A stretch of 64,000 nucleotides of DNA from Gigaspora margarita (GCA_009809945.1 WTPW01001578.1:1-64000); one strand, 5' to 3'; positions 1 to 12,544 are shown, numbered from the stretch's first letter. Program-made: numbers and translations. The notes: generated from the sequence alone by a model not told the origin.

Positions 1-41
1 CAGTACGTACAGTACTGTACGTATAGTACTGTACGTGGCAC
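1..41. repeat. GTAC-rich palindromic short repeat
   Basis: The first 41 bases are built from overlapping GTAC and AGTACT palindromes (cagtacgtacagtactgtac and similar). It is a short self-complementary tract at the window edge, so its full extent is unknown. No function can be assigned. Confidence 0.6.
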
Positions 42-1370
42 ATCACTAACCACAACCGGGCACTAATCAACCTCAACTATCCATGGTACGTCGGGAGAGT
101 TGGACAAAATAACTCTAGTATTCCTCAGTCCGTCGAGAAATCAACCGGCAGCGTAACAGTATAATCACGTGAGCAAGCAATAACAACAAACAATCGTACT
201 GCTTATGCCACTTAAGCAGTAGATTAAGATAGATTTATTATTATAGAGAATGTATAGGGTAATAAGCAAATGGAATATTTATTATCACGAAGGATGATTT
301 TCTTCTAGGGTGCAAGGCCTTTATTATATACGTTTGATTAATTAGGCAGAACTATGAGTCATTTTGCTACTTTATATCCTAAAGCTACTAAAGATTCTAT
401 CGCTATTTTATTACATATATCACTGATATCATTAATAATACTGATATCTCTATTCATTGTTAATTGATCTATAAGGCCTTTACTACTTTTCGGTCCTTTA
501 GGGCTTATAGTACCGGAAAACCTAATTTTGGTACTGATCAACAGAACCGGAAAAATTGATGCTACACCACCTCGGTCCCTACGTGCTTCCGGGGTACATT
601 CCTGTGCCCCACAATATAATATTCTGCATTATCGTCGATACCAGGAGCAGAGTATGAAATACGAAGTGCATGGTTATCTGAAGAGTGAAATGGTGTGAGC
701 AAATACGGTACTTTGATTGGTTGTATTTTTACATGACATTGTGGAATGCGATGTTCCGGATTTGCTTTTTATGTTGAACCGGTTTGGAATGACTTTTTTA
801 CGTATGTACGTGCTATTCGTGCGTGATTGTCCTTGCAAAGGGGACTATTTTTAAGTGAGTATTTCGGGTTTACGTTTCATGCCTGTTTATTGCGTAGGGG
901 GTTGATGTTTAATGGGTTCCAGTATGTGGTTACAGTAATAATTTTTTTTTTGCTCAAAATCTTTTTTATAAAAACGTCGAAATTCTGGTTTATACCAAGA
1001 ACGGAGTTTCACAAAAGTGAAACAAAGTGTAGGGTTTACAGCCATCTTCGATGATGTGCGTCCGCAAAATATCGTATTTGGTTGGTCGGCGTGATCGTAA
1101 ATCTTTCCTTTTCTGTTTTAACAGGCATTTTCGGATTGGCTTGTGACTTGCGCATTTTCACAGGTTTATTTCCATAGTGAAATGCTAAAGGTGTATATTA
1201 CATAGTTGTATACAATAAAGCTAACGTAGATTTATTTATAATTATTATTGCTCGATCAGCTACTTTATTTCTAAATATGAAAAAACATATGGGAATAGGT
1301 TCGCTATCCAAATAAGCTCTAGCGTTACATACTCGAAACTCAATACCTATGACAAAGTATCTAGTGTCTA
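42..1370. other. unassigned DNA, no gene recognised
   Basis: This stretch is less AT-rich than most of the window. It has short open frames (minus 359-541, plus 827-1054, minus 1198-1392), but their translations show no recognisable domain, no signal peptide I would trust and no repeat pattern. The last of these runs into the minisatellite that follows. I regard them as chance frames. Confidence 0.5.
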
Positions 1371-1375
1371 TTTCA

Positions 1376-1866
1376 GTTACTTGCACTGCCACTGCAGCTG
1401 TGGAGTCTTACTGTTCATTAATAAGGTCCTTGCACTGCCACTGCAGCCACGAAGCCTAACTATTCACTAATAAGGTCCTTGCACCACTGCAGCTGCGGAG
1501 CCCAAATATTCACTAATAAGGTCCTTGCACTGCCACTGCAGCCGCGGATTCTAACTTACCACTAATAAGGTCCTTGTACTGCCACTACAGCTGCGGAGCC
1601 TAAATAATTACTAATAAGGTCCTTGCACTACCACTGCATCTGCGAAGGCTAAATATTCACTAATAAGGTCGTTGCAGCCGTGGAGCCTAAATATTCACTA
1701 ACAAGGTCCTTGACTACCGCAGAGCCTAACTGTTCTCTAATAAGGTCATTGCACTGCCACTGCAGCTGCGAAACCTAACTTTTCACTAATAAGGTCCTTG
1801 CACTGCCACTGCAGCCGCGGAGCCTAACTGGTCACTAATAAGATTCTCTGCTACTGATGGTCCTTT
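1376..1866. repeat. 49-bp minisatellite, about ten units
   Basis: A unit beginning ggtccttgcactgccactg and ending in a cactaataa-like tail recurs at about 1424, 1473, 1520, 1569, 1618, 1667, 1704, 1744 and 1793. Spacing is 47-49 bp, with two shortened units of 37 and 40 bp. It is GC-richer than its surroundings (ctgcagccgcggagcc core). The spacing is too regular and the units too similar for a CRISPR reading, since no unique spacers exist. A decayed relative of this unit occurs at 15020-15250. Confidence 0.85.
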
Positions 1867-2175
1867 CACTGCCATTAGCCGTGAAACCCAAAAACAGACT
1901 ACAAATATCTACTGTAGTTGTTACTGATACTACTAATACTTGCAGACTACTTAAAATAGGGAGGGTGGGCGGGAGATAGAGCCAGCCTTTACCAAGGCGC
2001 GCAATAGCAAAACCAAAGATAACTTCATTCCTTAACATCTGCATGCGCACAGCCACCCATTCATACTTTAATATGTCCTATTTACCGATATTCATAGAAA
2101 CCTAAATTTGCTAAAATCATACGATATTACAACAAACAAAACTGCGCCCTTAAACAATAAGCCTCAACCAAGCAT
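1867..2175. repeat. segment shared with 15345-16170 (unoccupied copy)
   Basis: The sequence gatagagccagcc, followed by an aaggcg/caaggc block and further collinear matches, occurs here uninterrupted around 1975-2030. It occurs again at about 15355-16010, where a 585-bp hAT-type element splits it. Together with the minisatellite similarity upstream, this makes 1376-2175 and 15020-16170 two copies of one repeat family, and this copy is the empty site. Confidence 0.65.
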
Positions 2176-3317
2176 TAAACTAACCATAAAAGTCAAAAAT
2201 CTACATGATCCGCGATAAAATCAGCTGATCTCGCAATCATATTAAAACTCTATGATTGGAACAAGTGGCTTGATATCTGTCTACTTTTTATAGGTCTAAT
2301 TAGTCATCACGTTTTCATTAGATTAATTCATCGAAAGTTCATTTTACTGATAAGAAATTCTGGCATTATCATTAGGGTCGAGCTTAGAGTTAGGGTTAAG
2401 GTCAGTGCAATTTTTTAAAAAAACTTGTTGATGAACTACAGTTGTCTTTTCCTTAAGTTCTTTCAGTTTCATCCTAAAAGCCACCTAACACTTCGTTGTC
2501 TTTGGAAATTCATTCTGAAAATAGCAATCTAATTTCTGAAGAACTAGATGATTCATAAGATGAAACCAAAAGGATTTCAGAAAACGAGTTTGTCCCATAA
2601 TTTATGAGAACAGAAATCATTGGTAAATTAATCTTATCAGTAAATTACTTGCCAGTGAGATATTTAATTATTGCAGCATATCCGTAATTTAATTAATTAT
2701 AGCAGCATAATTCAATAATTACAATAATTTATAGTATCGAACTTGCATACAGTACCGTGGCACTTATTCATGAACTTGTTTCTGTTTTTTTTTTTTTTTT
2801 TGGAGATACTATATGTATTGGACAATAGTGTATATGCTTGTAAATTCAATTAAATCTTACTATAACCTATTTTCCGTTCCTGGTTTTAGCGCAACTAAGT
2901 TGCGCAGCTACCTTATTATATTAAACTGGTTTGATATAGCTTTATTTGATTTTTTCTTATCTTACGGTGTTATTATAATAATATTTTTGCGCCCAAAAAT
3001 CACAGCATTTCCTTATTCTGCCCCTGCTTTATTTGATCGATCATTGTTACATTCAATCATCCTTAAACCTTTCAATTGTACCTCTGTATCACATGTTACT
3101 CCTATTACCTTATTTAGATATCCTTGGGGGTACAATTAATTAAATCTATCGTGATGCGTCGAATGTCTATATTAATAATCATCATGCCATCGCTTTTGTA
3201 CACAGATCAATTATGTATGAATTATTATTGCTTCTTTTAGGGACAAATGAATACGAAACGTTTAAATATTATCATCTCACCCCTTACACAAAGTAATATT
3301 ATGATCAAGTTTATAGG
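2176..3317. other. unassigned AT-rich DNA
   Basis: No protein domain, RNA gene or element end was recognised. A plus-strand open frame at 2813-3139 has no recognisable features. A short T tract lies at 2787-2803. Confidence 0.4.
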
Positions 3318-3738
3318 TGTTGAAGGGCAATTAGACTTTTAGTTGTCGTATCTCAGTGACGAATTGATTGTGTAAGGCAGAAGGAAGTTAAACTGACAAT
3401 TGATTGTGTAAATAATTTATATAGATTACAAATGTATATAATTCCGATGTGTTCGCTCTTTGTGTATTGAGAGGTTTTTGTCCCTTATACATAATAGAGA
3501 GAGCAAGAATGAGGTATTAGATAGCATTAGATATTAGCTAAATGATTCCTCTATTATAATAAAGTTTTCTTAATGAATGTTTATTATATTGTATCTCTTG
3601 GCTTTCATTTATTTTTGTATTGTTTCTTCGTGAATCCCATTTCGGTATATTTATAAACCCGACCTTATGTGTTCCTTCTCTTGTTCACTATCGTTAACCT
3701 AAATCTGGCCCTCTAATCTGACGCTCTCCCAAATTTCA
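3318..3738 (+). repeat. candidate solo LTR (421 bp)
   Basis: The segment begins TGTTGAAGGGCAATTAGAC and ends TTTCA, so it has TG...CA ends. It contains a promoter/leader-like stretch with a tatataat box and a purine-rich gagagagcaagaatgagg block, typical of Ty1/copia LTR layout. Flanks atagg and atagt agree at four of five bases. No second copy or internal region is present. Strand is inferred from the layout. This is a pattern-based call. Confidence 0.4.
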
Positions 3739-4539
3739 ATAGTAATACTGGTTTTGTCTATTTATATACTGCTTGATTTCTAAAAAATATATATATATAT
3801 ATATTTTTTATAATATTTACTAATGCTATTTACAACTTTGTTCTCTATATAAAATGCTTCCTATATTATTTTTATTATCATACTGAATAAGTTAAGCTTT
3901 TAAACATAATTAAACAATAAACACTAAAAAATGTATATAGTGTTGGCACATGATCAATTAAAATACTAATATAATTAATGAATTCATACGACTCATTTTA
4001 GAATTTATTAATGTGACCTAGTTATATGCCAACTCTGTACAATACACATGTAAACTAACATAATTTATTAGTTAGTATTAATAAACTGTTAAAATATTTA
4101 ATTTTTTAAAACTTCTAATATGATCTACTGATTCTTCTGTTTCTGGTTTTGCATGACAGCGTCGCATAGCTACCTTATTTAGTATTCACTCAAAGTAAAA
4201 TGCAGGGGCAGGTCATTATCAAAAATATAATACAAATTAGATAGTACGTTTGATAAACTTTCTCTTTTAAAGATTTTAATTCTTCACGTTAAAAAGAAAA
4301 TACGTATATAGTTTTTTTGATAAATATATATATACGTACAATACATGTGCATTATCTAACGTTTGTATTCTGATGCTATGTATGCCAAATATCAGATACT
4401 TATAGGGTTTGGATCCCTTTGTTTTTCAACAAAATATCTTGCATACTAAATTCAAAATCTATCATATAATGGATCCAAACCTATATAAAAGCGTCAATTT
4501 TAATTATACGATACCAGACTTCAGTTATATTATGCTATT
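3739..4539. other. unassigned AT-rich DNA
   Basis: AT-rich sequence with a TA microsatellite near 3788-3804 and another near 4325. No gene or element end recognised. It may include the 3' flank or terminal region of the neighbouring MULE, but I could not find a matching inverted repeat. Confidence 0.35.
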
Positions 4540-7529
4540 CCAAATTTTCTTTTTGCAAATAATAACGTTCTTCTTTATATCCTTTCTTAAAACGAGCAAT
4601 TCTTTCTACAAATAGATTTTTCCACAGCTTGCTTTGTTTGGAACATATATCTTCCCAGCTATTCATAATAGGAGGAACAGCACATTCGGGTTGAGTTTTA
4701 TAGCTATAAAATGCTGTCTTTCAAGAATGTAAGCAAAGACAATTGATGCATTTCAGTTTAACGGTATATTATCAGGAAGAAATGTAAGAGATGTGTAATT
4801 GCTAAAATAATGAACAGGTTGTTAAATGCATTAGCAATAGCATATCCAAATGATGGCATAGACATCCAATGATCTTTACTATAGGGGCCACCTTCCTATT
4901 GTTTTATATATAATATTTCATTATATTCTTTTTCTTTTTCCAGAAATAGTTGAACATAATGTGATTTGTGGATACAAAGCTCATTATAGATGATTTTTCG
5001 AATGTCTGGCCAATATTTTTCAGGCTTTCCAATTGATACAGCAATAGCACGGAAACCACAATTTCCATCTCCTGCTACATCAAAATATTCTAAAACATGT
5101 TCTCGCATAAACTTATGAATGTTTGCCTCATATATCTTACGATTAGAAATTTGATTTAAAAGTATACTTTGCTGCTGGTTAGTTATATTTTTAAATTTCA
5201 TAATACTGTCCAATTGTTTTTTTTTTTTTGCAGCAGTATCCTGACGTTCACTCAAAAGCAATCCCCATTTAGTACTCGACTTGTGCACTATTTGTTGTAG
5301 CAGCTTAATAGGAGTAGATGATGGCATATTTATTGCTTGACGAATTTTGCAACAAACTCTGTTTTAGTGATATTATTTGGCATTTGTTGAAATTTTTCTT
5401 TTGTATTAACAAAAGTATCATAAAACTCAGAGTCAACAATGCCAGACTTTGAAGGACGTGGTAGTTCTATGATATCATGTCTCTCAAGTAGCCATCTATT
5501 ATCAATAATTGATAGAGGAATTGGACCGTGTTTTGGAATCATGTGTATACAAGGTAGCATGCAATTAATTTTGATTAAGCATTCACAAGTTTCAGCATTC
5601 TTATACTCAATTGTTTCTTTATGTTAGAGTAATGTTTGTTAATTTTGTTAATTACCCACATTGACACATTTCAGATAAGCTTACTAAATCTATGATTTCG
5701 AAGAATAAATAGATCGACTGCTACTTTATTAGATCCTGTGTGTACTGTGGCTTTTAAATGTTGTAAACGCAATGCCTAATCAATTTGATGAACAACACTT
5801 TCCAAGTCACTAGCCGTTTCTATTGCTCTCTTAAATGCACTATGAGATGATTCCGACCGTCCAGTAGTTGATATTCCCATATGACAGTATTGATTAGTGT
5901 AGGCAAAAATCCACATCTTCGAATCTTTCATCCAGGTTTGAATATATGATTCTATTTTATCAGGAGAACGAGCTTTTTCTGCAACTTTTTTAATAGCAGT
6001 GGAATTTTTTCTTCAGATATTGTAAAGCATAAGGCCTCAACCTCCTTTTTGAATTCCTCATAATCGTTATCATCTTTAAAAAGTTTATGACAGTTAACTT
6101 TTAAATTTTGTTCTAAAAGGTGCCAAACACACAACATCTTATCAGACTCTGGAAATACTTTCGAAGAAGCATTTCTTAATGCCTGATCTCTATCAGAAAT
6201 AAAGACATATGGTAAACAACCATAGGCATCATAAATTTTATTACGAAGTGTTTGCAGAAACCATGTATATGATGCTTCACTTTCATTTTCAATCCATGCC
6301 ATCGCAATTTGGTAAGATGCCAATGCTCTTCCATTATTACTAATATTATTAATACCAACACACTGACAAGTGGGTATTTATAAATGTTGGTTCTATATGC
6401 AGAATCTACGATAAGAACCTCAGGACACTTAGCAACACATTTTGCTGCTTCGATATGAGAAAAAAAAAGATGGGTTAAGTATCCTTTTTCTGATTTTGAA
6501 AGCACAACTATGTGGTCACATTCTTCAAAAAGTCTTAGAAATTTTTGTGTAAAATCATTATTTGGGTCCTCATTCAGAGCAAATCTAATTCGAGCATGTT
6601 CATTTATAACATATTTTGTAAGAATAATCCCACCATCAATAACCTTATTAACTGCTACTGTAATAACACGAGTACTGTATTGTCGCGAAATAACGCCCAC
6701 CTGCGCGTTATTTTGAGTATATGCGCGTTAATTAGAGTATGCGCATGGGCGTTATTTTGAAACAAAGGTTGATTTTTTAATAAACCTGACTTTCCAAATA
6801 ACGCTCATGTGCGTTATACTGTATATAATTTACATTATCAATTAAATATTTATCCTGTGTAAATAATAACCTGTTTAATGTTAAAGTTTTATACGTATTA
6901 AAGTTTCGCTAAAAAAATTCTATGAACAAAGATTTTTTTGACAAATTCGGATTTCATATGGGGTGCGCGTTATTTAGGGACGTGCATGGGCATTATTTTG
7001 AGACATCGCATACTATTTTAGGGAGCACGATTTTCTAATTAACGCCCATGCCCATTATTTCGCGACAATACAGTAGGAGTATTAATATCATGCAGCTATT
7101 GTACAAGATTTTTTTAATTTAGATTCATAGCACGATACTGAGGAAAAGCTGCAACTTTGTCCAACTCTAGCAAGGAGTGATTATGCTCAAGCACCACTTT
7201 TGTAACAACCCACTTTATCTCAAAGCTTAGTAAATCTGCATTCGTATAATATTTTTTTGCAGTAGCCCTAATATAAATGGGACAACTATCACGCCTAGTA
7301 TTTCTCTTTCTTTTCTGAGTATCTTCAGTTATATTCCAGTTATTACGCCATTCTCCCCTTTAGTACATTGTAGGACAATAAAAAGTGATTTGCCATTACG
7401 TCCAGTAAGATTACTATCTTTTCTTGAAAAAGCGAATCCATTAACTTTAGCTGCAGAGTTAGCAGCATCTTCAAATTCTTCTAAAGACCCAAACTTATCG
7501 TTCACTTTAAGCATAGTAGGTTCTACCAT
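4540..7529 (-). pseudogene. FAR1-MULE transposase with C-terminal OTU protease domain, broken
   Basis: This is a Mutator-like transposase read on the minus strand from Met at 7529. Residues 1-130 (7529-7130) form a FAR1-type zinc-binding DNA-binding domain, with RRDSCPIYIRATAKK and WVVTKVVLEHNHSL at its end. The MULE catalytic core follows (6700-5750): first Asp in EVLIVDSAYRTN, second in VFISDRDQALRNA, the CVWHL block, then GISTTGRSESSHSAFKRA. The C-terminus is an OTU cysteine protease: DVAGDGNCGFRA near 5075 supplies Asp and Cys, HWMSMPSFGYAIANAF lies near 4850, and RQHFIAIKL near 4700 supplies the His. OTU domains cleave ubiquitin-type links in other proteins; the role in a transposon is unknown. 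Breaks: a MITE at 6675-7073, stops near 7110-7140 and 7329, and a one-base frame change at about 5328 between core and OTU. Domain identity is confident; activity is not expected. Confidence 0.85.
6675..7073. mobile_element. 399-bp MITE with TA target duplication
   Basis: The ends CTGTATTGTCGCGAAATAA (left) and its reverse complement (right, ending at 7073) are perfect over about 19 bases and lie between TA dinucleotides at 6673 and 7074. Subterminal gcgcgttattttgag-type repeats occur on both sides. Removing it restores the FAR1/MULE frame locally (NTPTRVITV), so it inserted into the transposase gene. It has no coding capacity. TA duplication suggests Tc1/mariner- or pogo-type mobilisation. 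Confidence 0.9.
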
Positions 7530-7559
7530 TATTGTTGTAATTATTTAAATATTTTTACT

Positions 7560-8373
7560 ATTCATTAAGTTTAGCAAAATTGAAAAAGTTGAAATGTGTA
7601 TTATTCCACTAGTAAGTAAAGATAAAATATGCATTTTTACAACAGGCAATATATATTTATTAACGAATAGCGAATGTGTAGGTTTATTATGAAAATTTTT
7701 TAAGGTAGATTGATAAAAGTAATAATTATCAAATTAAATTCAGTAAACTAAACAAAAAAAATCTTTTTTTTCTTATATATGCAAAACATTTGTTTTCATG
7801 ATGCTTCTATTACATAATTTTATATACAAATGCATAGATTTTACTCCGAAAATTGAAATTTTGGGGACGATCAAGCGTATCAAAATTTGAACAAGCAATT
7901 ATATGATAGTTATAAGCTTGGATTCCACAAATAATTTTTTTTTGTACATACATGATTTTGTAATTAAGTTTTTGGGTAGGTTAGTAATATTATAGTTCAT
8001 TTTATTATATGTTTAATCAGACTAATGTTAATTTTTTTTATAGTTTAATTAATGTTTTTCATAGTTTATTCGCACTTAATTTGTTTATCTAACTGTGTTT
8101 AATAATTCAAACAGTTTGATATAATATGAATTTTCGTCTTTAATGTTTATATAGAAGTTTTATTGGGAACTGCTGTTGATTATATAAATGATTGAGAAGA
8201 GTTTATTATTTCTATATTTCTTTATATGCTCATCATGTGATTAACCAGTACCAGGAACTACCTCAAGAAAACCTTCAAAAATTCTGCACAACAAAATTTA
8301 GAGTAATAAAGCCTTAACAATAGGTTAGCGTTATGGTAAGATTAGGACAAGAGTAAAAGAGCATTAGTATATA
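7560..8373. other. unassigned AT-rich DNA upstream of the MULE
   Basis: No gene or repeat end recognised. It would contain the MULE promoter and its terminal inverted repeat if these survive, but I could not identify either. Confidence 0.35.
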
Positions 8374-8490
8374 CCGTATTACTGCGAAATAATGATCATG
8401 GGCGTTATTTTGAAAATCGCATCTCCTAAAATTAGCATACTTGGTTTCGAAATAATGCCCATGCGCGTTCCGAAATAGCACGCACCATAT
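8374..8490. mobile_element. fragment of the TA-flanked MITE family
   Basis: TACCGTATTACTGCGAAATA followed by the gggcgttattttga subterminal motif matches the end of the 6675-7073 MITE. A second, inverted gaaataatgcccatgcgcg motif lies at about 8450. It is shorter and more decayed than the full copy. Confidence 0.6.
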
Positions 8491-9432
8491 ATAGAATACT
8501 ATTTAATTGAATGCATAACAAAGGTGCTCAACGAATACTTCATATTTATTCTTTTTAGCTTTAATTGCTTCAAGAATAACTATCATTAAATGTTCAATTA
8601 GCGCTACCCTTATTCTAGCAGGATAATAAATTGTTAAGGTCATTCTTTTTGATTTAATACTGGAATATAATTTTTGATAATAAACGAATGTTTTATGCAC
8701 ATCCTTTTTAAAGTTAGTTAGAACTATAATGGCCTCAGAGTGCTACATAATGATGCCAAAGAACAAAGAAAAATAAGATCATAAATCTACAGGTGATACT
8801 TTATATATGTGCAGATTTTAAAAAATAAATAATTCACTTTTTACTATTGCTACTGTAACATTTGAGTTGGGAGAGCAGTAAAACAATATAGACTATAGTG
8901 CCAATTAAAGCCCCAACCGATTATGGGTAGAATTAAATAAAGCAGTAGTAAAAAGGGATAGGTTTATAATGACAGTAGGTTAATATAACTAAACAATACT
9001 GGGTTATAAAGGAGATACAGGATGATGGGGTAGTACTAATAATGATTGATATCGATGTGGGCAATAAATATATAATTAAAAGTATCAGTAATTAGGGTTT
9101 GTGATTAGGTAGAATCAGGGCAATTTCGACATAGGAGAGTTATACAAAGTTCAAAGTTGATGGGAGTCACATAAGCAATTTAAAAGAATCAACAAAACTT
9201 ATCACACAGAATTTGAGTTATAATAAGTCAATATGAAGTTACAAGTCAATTCAATCTGTTGAATTGAGTCTTGCAAGGTTTATTAAGGTTAAAGTCAAAT
9301 TCAAAAGATAAGGGTTTTACTTTTATTATTGTCTTTCATTTTTAAATTGTATGTGGAACTTATTAAATTGGATCAAGAACATATATATAGCTTTATTATT
9401 TTTGTAGGTCTTTTATATACATTTTAATTTTT
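8491..9432. other. unassigned AT-rich DNA
   Basis: Minus-strand open frame 8503-8700 has no recognisable domain. Otherwise low-complexity AT-rich sequence with no element ends seen. Confidence 0.35.
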
Positions 9433-9525
9433 ACAGCATCTATGCTAAAAATTTAGCGTTCACACTAATAATTTAGTGTCTATGCTATAAATTTAGCATT
9501 GATGCTGAAAAGTTAGCATACTGCA
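9433..9525. repeat. tandem palindromic microrepeats
   Basis: Four adjacent units resembling atgctaaaaatttagc, each nearly self-complementary, occur in about 90 bp (gctaaaaatttagc, actaataatttagt, gctataaatttagc, gctgaaaagttagc). Each could fold into a small hairpin. Confidence 0.6.
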
Positions 9526-9696
9526 CTTTTCCTCACCACATGTGATTCACTGATTTGTATAACTAATTGTTTCTATCATAAGAATTAATAACTTACTTAT
9601 TTGGGACTACTATCAATTTCTAGTGCATGATGATATGTAGATAAAATAATAATAATAAACAGCTAAAATAAAAATAAAATAATAATATAAAGAAGA

Positions 9697-10262
9697 TGGG
9701 GTATTATGGACACTTTAAGGTTCTTACTAGCAAAACTTTTTAATAAACAAATAGATTTTTATGCAATTTTTATTATTTGAACTATGCTTAATAAGGAATA
9801 AATTACTGCAAAAAAATTTTTATATCTTATATAGTTTTAGATATAAATAATTAGTACACAAATAGTATATAAAAACTAAATTTTAGAGAGGATGGGGGTA
9901 TTGTGAACATAGCGAATAATTTTTGATCTACTGGTCCGTTTTGAATAATTTTACTACCAAAATGATTGTCTCAGTAAGACAATTCTAACAAGTACAAAAT
10001 CGTTAAAATCCAATCACAGGATCCCAAAATCGTTAAAGGTTAAAATAGAAAAAAATTGCTAATTTAAAAATATATACAAAAACTTATATTTTGCATAAAT
10101 GATAATATCTTGTAATCTAGTGGTCAGAATTGGATGAATTTTATACCATTCAATTCGTCTCTTTGAGATGAATCGAATGGTAACAAAATTATCCAATTTC
10201 AATAACAGGTTCATAAGACATCTCACCTGTCCACAATACCCCACTGTCCACAATACCCCCAC
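9697..10262. mobile_element. putative DNA element with ggggtattgtggac ends
   Basis: The left side carries atggggtattatggacac (9697) and ggggtattgtgaac (9894). The right side carries two inverted copies of the same motif (10227-10260). The interior segment ccgttttgaataattttact with its tctcagtaagac continuation (9935-9982) recurs inverted at about 19156-19200. Exact ends and target duplication could not be fixed. Non-coding. Confidence 0.45.
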
Positions 10263-10390
10263 CTCCTTTATTTAAAAAATAAAAATTCAAAGTCACTATT
10301 TTTAATCCATTACACTACGTAGAAGTTCAACAATAGGTTAATTGTTCCTATATATATTAAGGTTTAGATTTTCAGTGCTGGTACAGGATA

Positions 10391-10496
10391 AAAATCAGGT
10401 TACCTCAAAATAGCGCACATGCGTACACTCAAAATAGCATGCAGATGATTAAATCACTATGCAGGTGTGCATTATTTCATTATAATACAGTACTAA
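10391..10496. mobile_element. inverted fragment of the TA-flanked MITE family
   Basis: Read on the minus strand from 10496 it starts TACTGTATTATAATGAAATA and contains gctattttgagtgtacgcat-type subterminal repeats, matching the 6675-7073 family in degraded form. Confidence 0.5.
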
Positions 10497-10682
10497 AATT
10501 TAATAAGAAATTTTTTTGTTAGAATATAAAAGTGGTTTCTTATGCGGCTTTTAAGAAACAGGTGATTTTTGATAAAGCAAATGTTTGTTTTGAATTTTTC
10601 TGATCATGTAATGTTATACCTGATCTTGAAATCTGATTTGTTTGTGCAGAATTTTTGAAGATGTTCTTGGGGTAGTTGGTAC

Positions 10683-11066
10683 CAGGGACACAGAAAAATA
10701 TTGATATATATAGATCAATATAATTGATATTTTTAGGCAAATTATAGGGAAATTGATATTTTTACAATTTTTTATACAGTGTAACTACATTACTTCAGAC
10801 AAAATTAAAAGTATAATTTGGGCCAGACAATATGAATTTGACCAACCTAAACTGTTAGCAGGTTTTGGAGATATAGACAATCAACTAACAAAATTTCTGT
10901 TAACTTCTGAAAAATATGAACTTAGATGCTGATCAACTTATTTAATGTTATACCAAATCTTAAATTCTTATTGGTCAATCATGGGCATATTGATATAAAT
11001 TGATATTTTTGACCAAATCGATATAAATTTTTGCTAAATCAAAATTGATATTTTTTTGGGTCCCTG
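10683..11066. mobile_element. MITE with CAGGGAC ends
   Basis: Left end CAGGGACACAGAAAAATAT pairs with the right end, which reads CAGGGACCCAAAAAAATATC on the minus strand. The subterminal parts repeat attgatatttttgacc-like motifs in both orientations. CAGGG ends are common in hAT elements, but no clear 8-bp duplication is visible in the flanks. Non-coding. Confidence 0.55.
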
Positions 11067-11219
11067 ACCAGTATGTGCAATATCACATGAATCAGTACGT
11101 GTCTGTAGACCATCCAGATAACCAATCCAATAATGATAACATGACTTCATATTGTTATGAATGAGAAGCAAATAACAAAATTAAAATTTTCTAAAACAGA
11201 GCTTTTGATAGAATAATGG

Positions 11220-12000
11220 AAACTTATATTATAATTAGGGATGAGTATGGTCTGGTCATACCATTTATTGACTATAACTGATATTAGCTAGCCAGAGCAG
11301 TTTGACTAACCAGTCAAGGTTATAACCAATGCAAATTTCTTAATATTCTGGCTAATAAATGAATAATTATTGCTTAAAAGCCATACTGGTGTATCTATAT
11401 CATTTGATAAATAAAGAAATCAACCCACCACTCAAAAATTTTTCAGATTGTTAACTTTGCATGATTAATAATATGATTCATTTTTAAATAAAACTTTTTT
11501 TACTAATATAAGTAAACAATAATGATAAATATAACAATAACAGGTAAATAAATTAATGTATATCACATGATCTGAAAATTTTTTAAGTGGTGATTTAAAC
11601 CCAGTTGAGATATACCTTGTTTATAATTCCAGCCAAATGTGCAGATCATTTGGCCAGAATTATAAAAAACCAATTTTAATTCTGGTCAAATAGATCTGTA
11701 ATTTTGATAGAATTGTATACTAGAATAGAATTACCGCCCAAACTATTATGATAATTTAAAGTATATGGTTAAAAGTTGAATTTGTTTGTATTGGAATCAT
11801 AGTTATAAATTCTATTATGATTTATTATAAAATTTGCTATAAAACTTGATATCATGATACATAATTTGTGTTGGAATTAATTGAGTGAAAAATTGCAATT
11901 AATTGCTATTACAATTTGCAAACCATTTGGCCAAATCTAGAACAAAACAACTTTACATATAGGCAGATTTAACTCATTGGTAATAATTGATCTACAATGC
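11220..12000. other. repeat-derived AT-rich DNA
   Basis: Contains short inverted motifs (tggccagaattataa / aattccagccaaat near 11625-11700 and accatttggccaaat near 11920) that look like decayed MITE remains. No coding region or clean element boundary seen. Confidence 0.35.
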
Positions 12001-12027
12001 ATAAACTGATATAAAAAAAGCACATGT

Positions 12028-12398
12028 GGGCACTCAAAAGTAGAAACCAGACAATTTGACAATTTTTTGAAAACTAACCTGTTTGATTGATCAGGTGTAA
12101 AATTTAAGGCCCAATCTTTTTTACTTAATAATGAAAGCCTGATTACTTAATAAATTTTTGCAATACAATGGTTAAAAGCTTTTGATGCTATAATTTAAAA
12201 ATAGATTTAGCGAGATTTATCATTAGTAATATGAGTGTTATACAGATCTGCAGATCTAATAATCCTGTTTAAACAGGTTTGTAAATCATGAATAAGTTAT
12301 TTTTAGATTGTTTTAATTTTGTGTAACTAAATATTTTTTGACGATTTTTTCAAAACCCGGGATCAGCCAAATTGTCTGGTTTCTACTTTTGAGGGCCC
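12028..12398. mobile_element. 371-bp inverted-repeat element
   Basis: Terminal repeats of about 31 bp at 12028-12058 and 12368-12398 share ctcaaaagtagaaaccagac and differ at one or two positions. A catgt flank is seen on both sides and could be a 5-bp target duplication. It abuts the larger fold-back element that starts at 12406. Non-coding. Confidence 0.6.
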
Positions 12399-12544
12399 AT
12401 GTATTGGTTATCTTGTTTATTCTAGCAGAAAAAAGATAAAATTAATATTGTCTATATATAATAATTTTTAAATTTTAATTATTTATTTATAATTTTTTAT
12501 GTCAAATAATATAGGTCTTGGGCTGTCTTTTGATATATTTTTAT

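Noticed and set aside
827..1054. 75-residue plus-strand ORF
   Set aside because: No domain, no conserved pattern, no supporting context; probably chance.
1376..1866. Possible CRISPR array
   Set aside because: Units are contiguous with no unique spacers, and the context is eukaryotic transposon-rich DNA.
4640..5327. OTU domain as a separate host deubiquitinase gene
   Set aside because: It directly follows the MULE core on the same strand with only a one-base frame change at the junction, so a transposon-borne domain is more likely.
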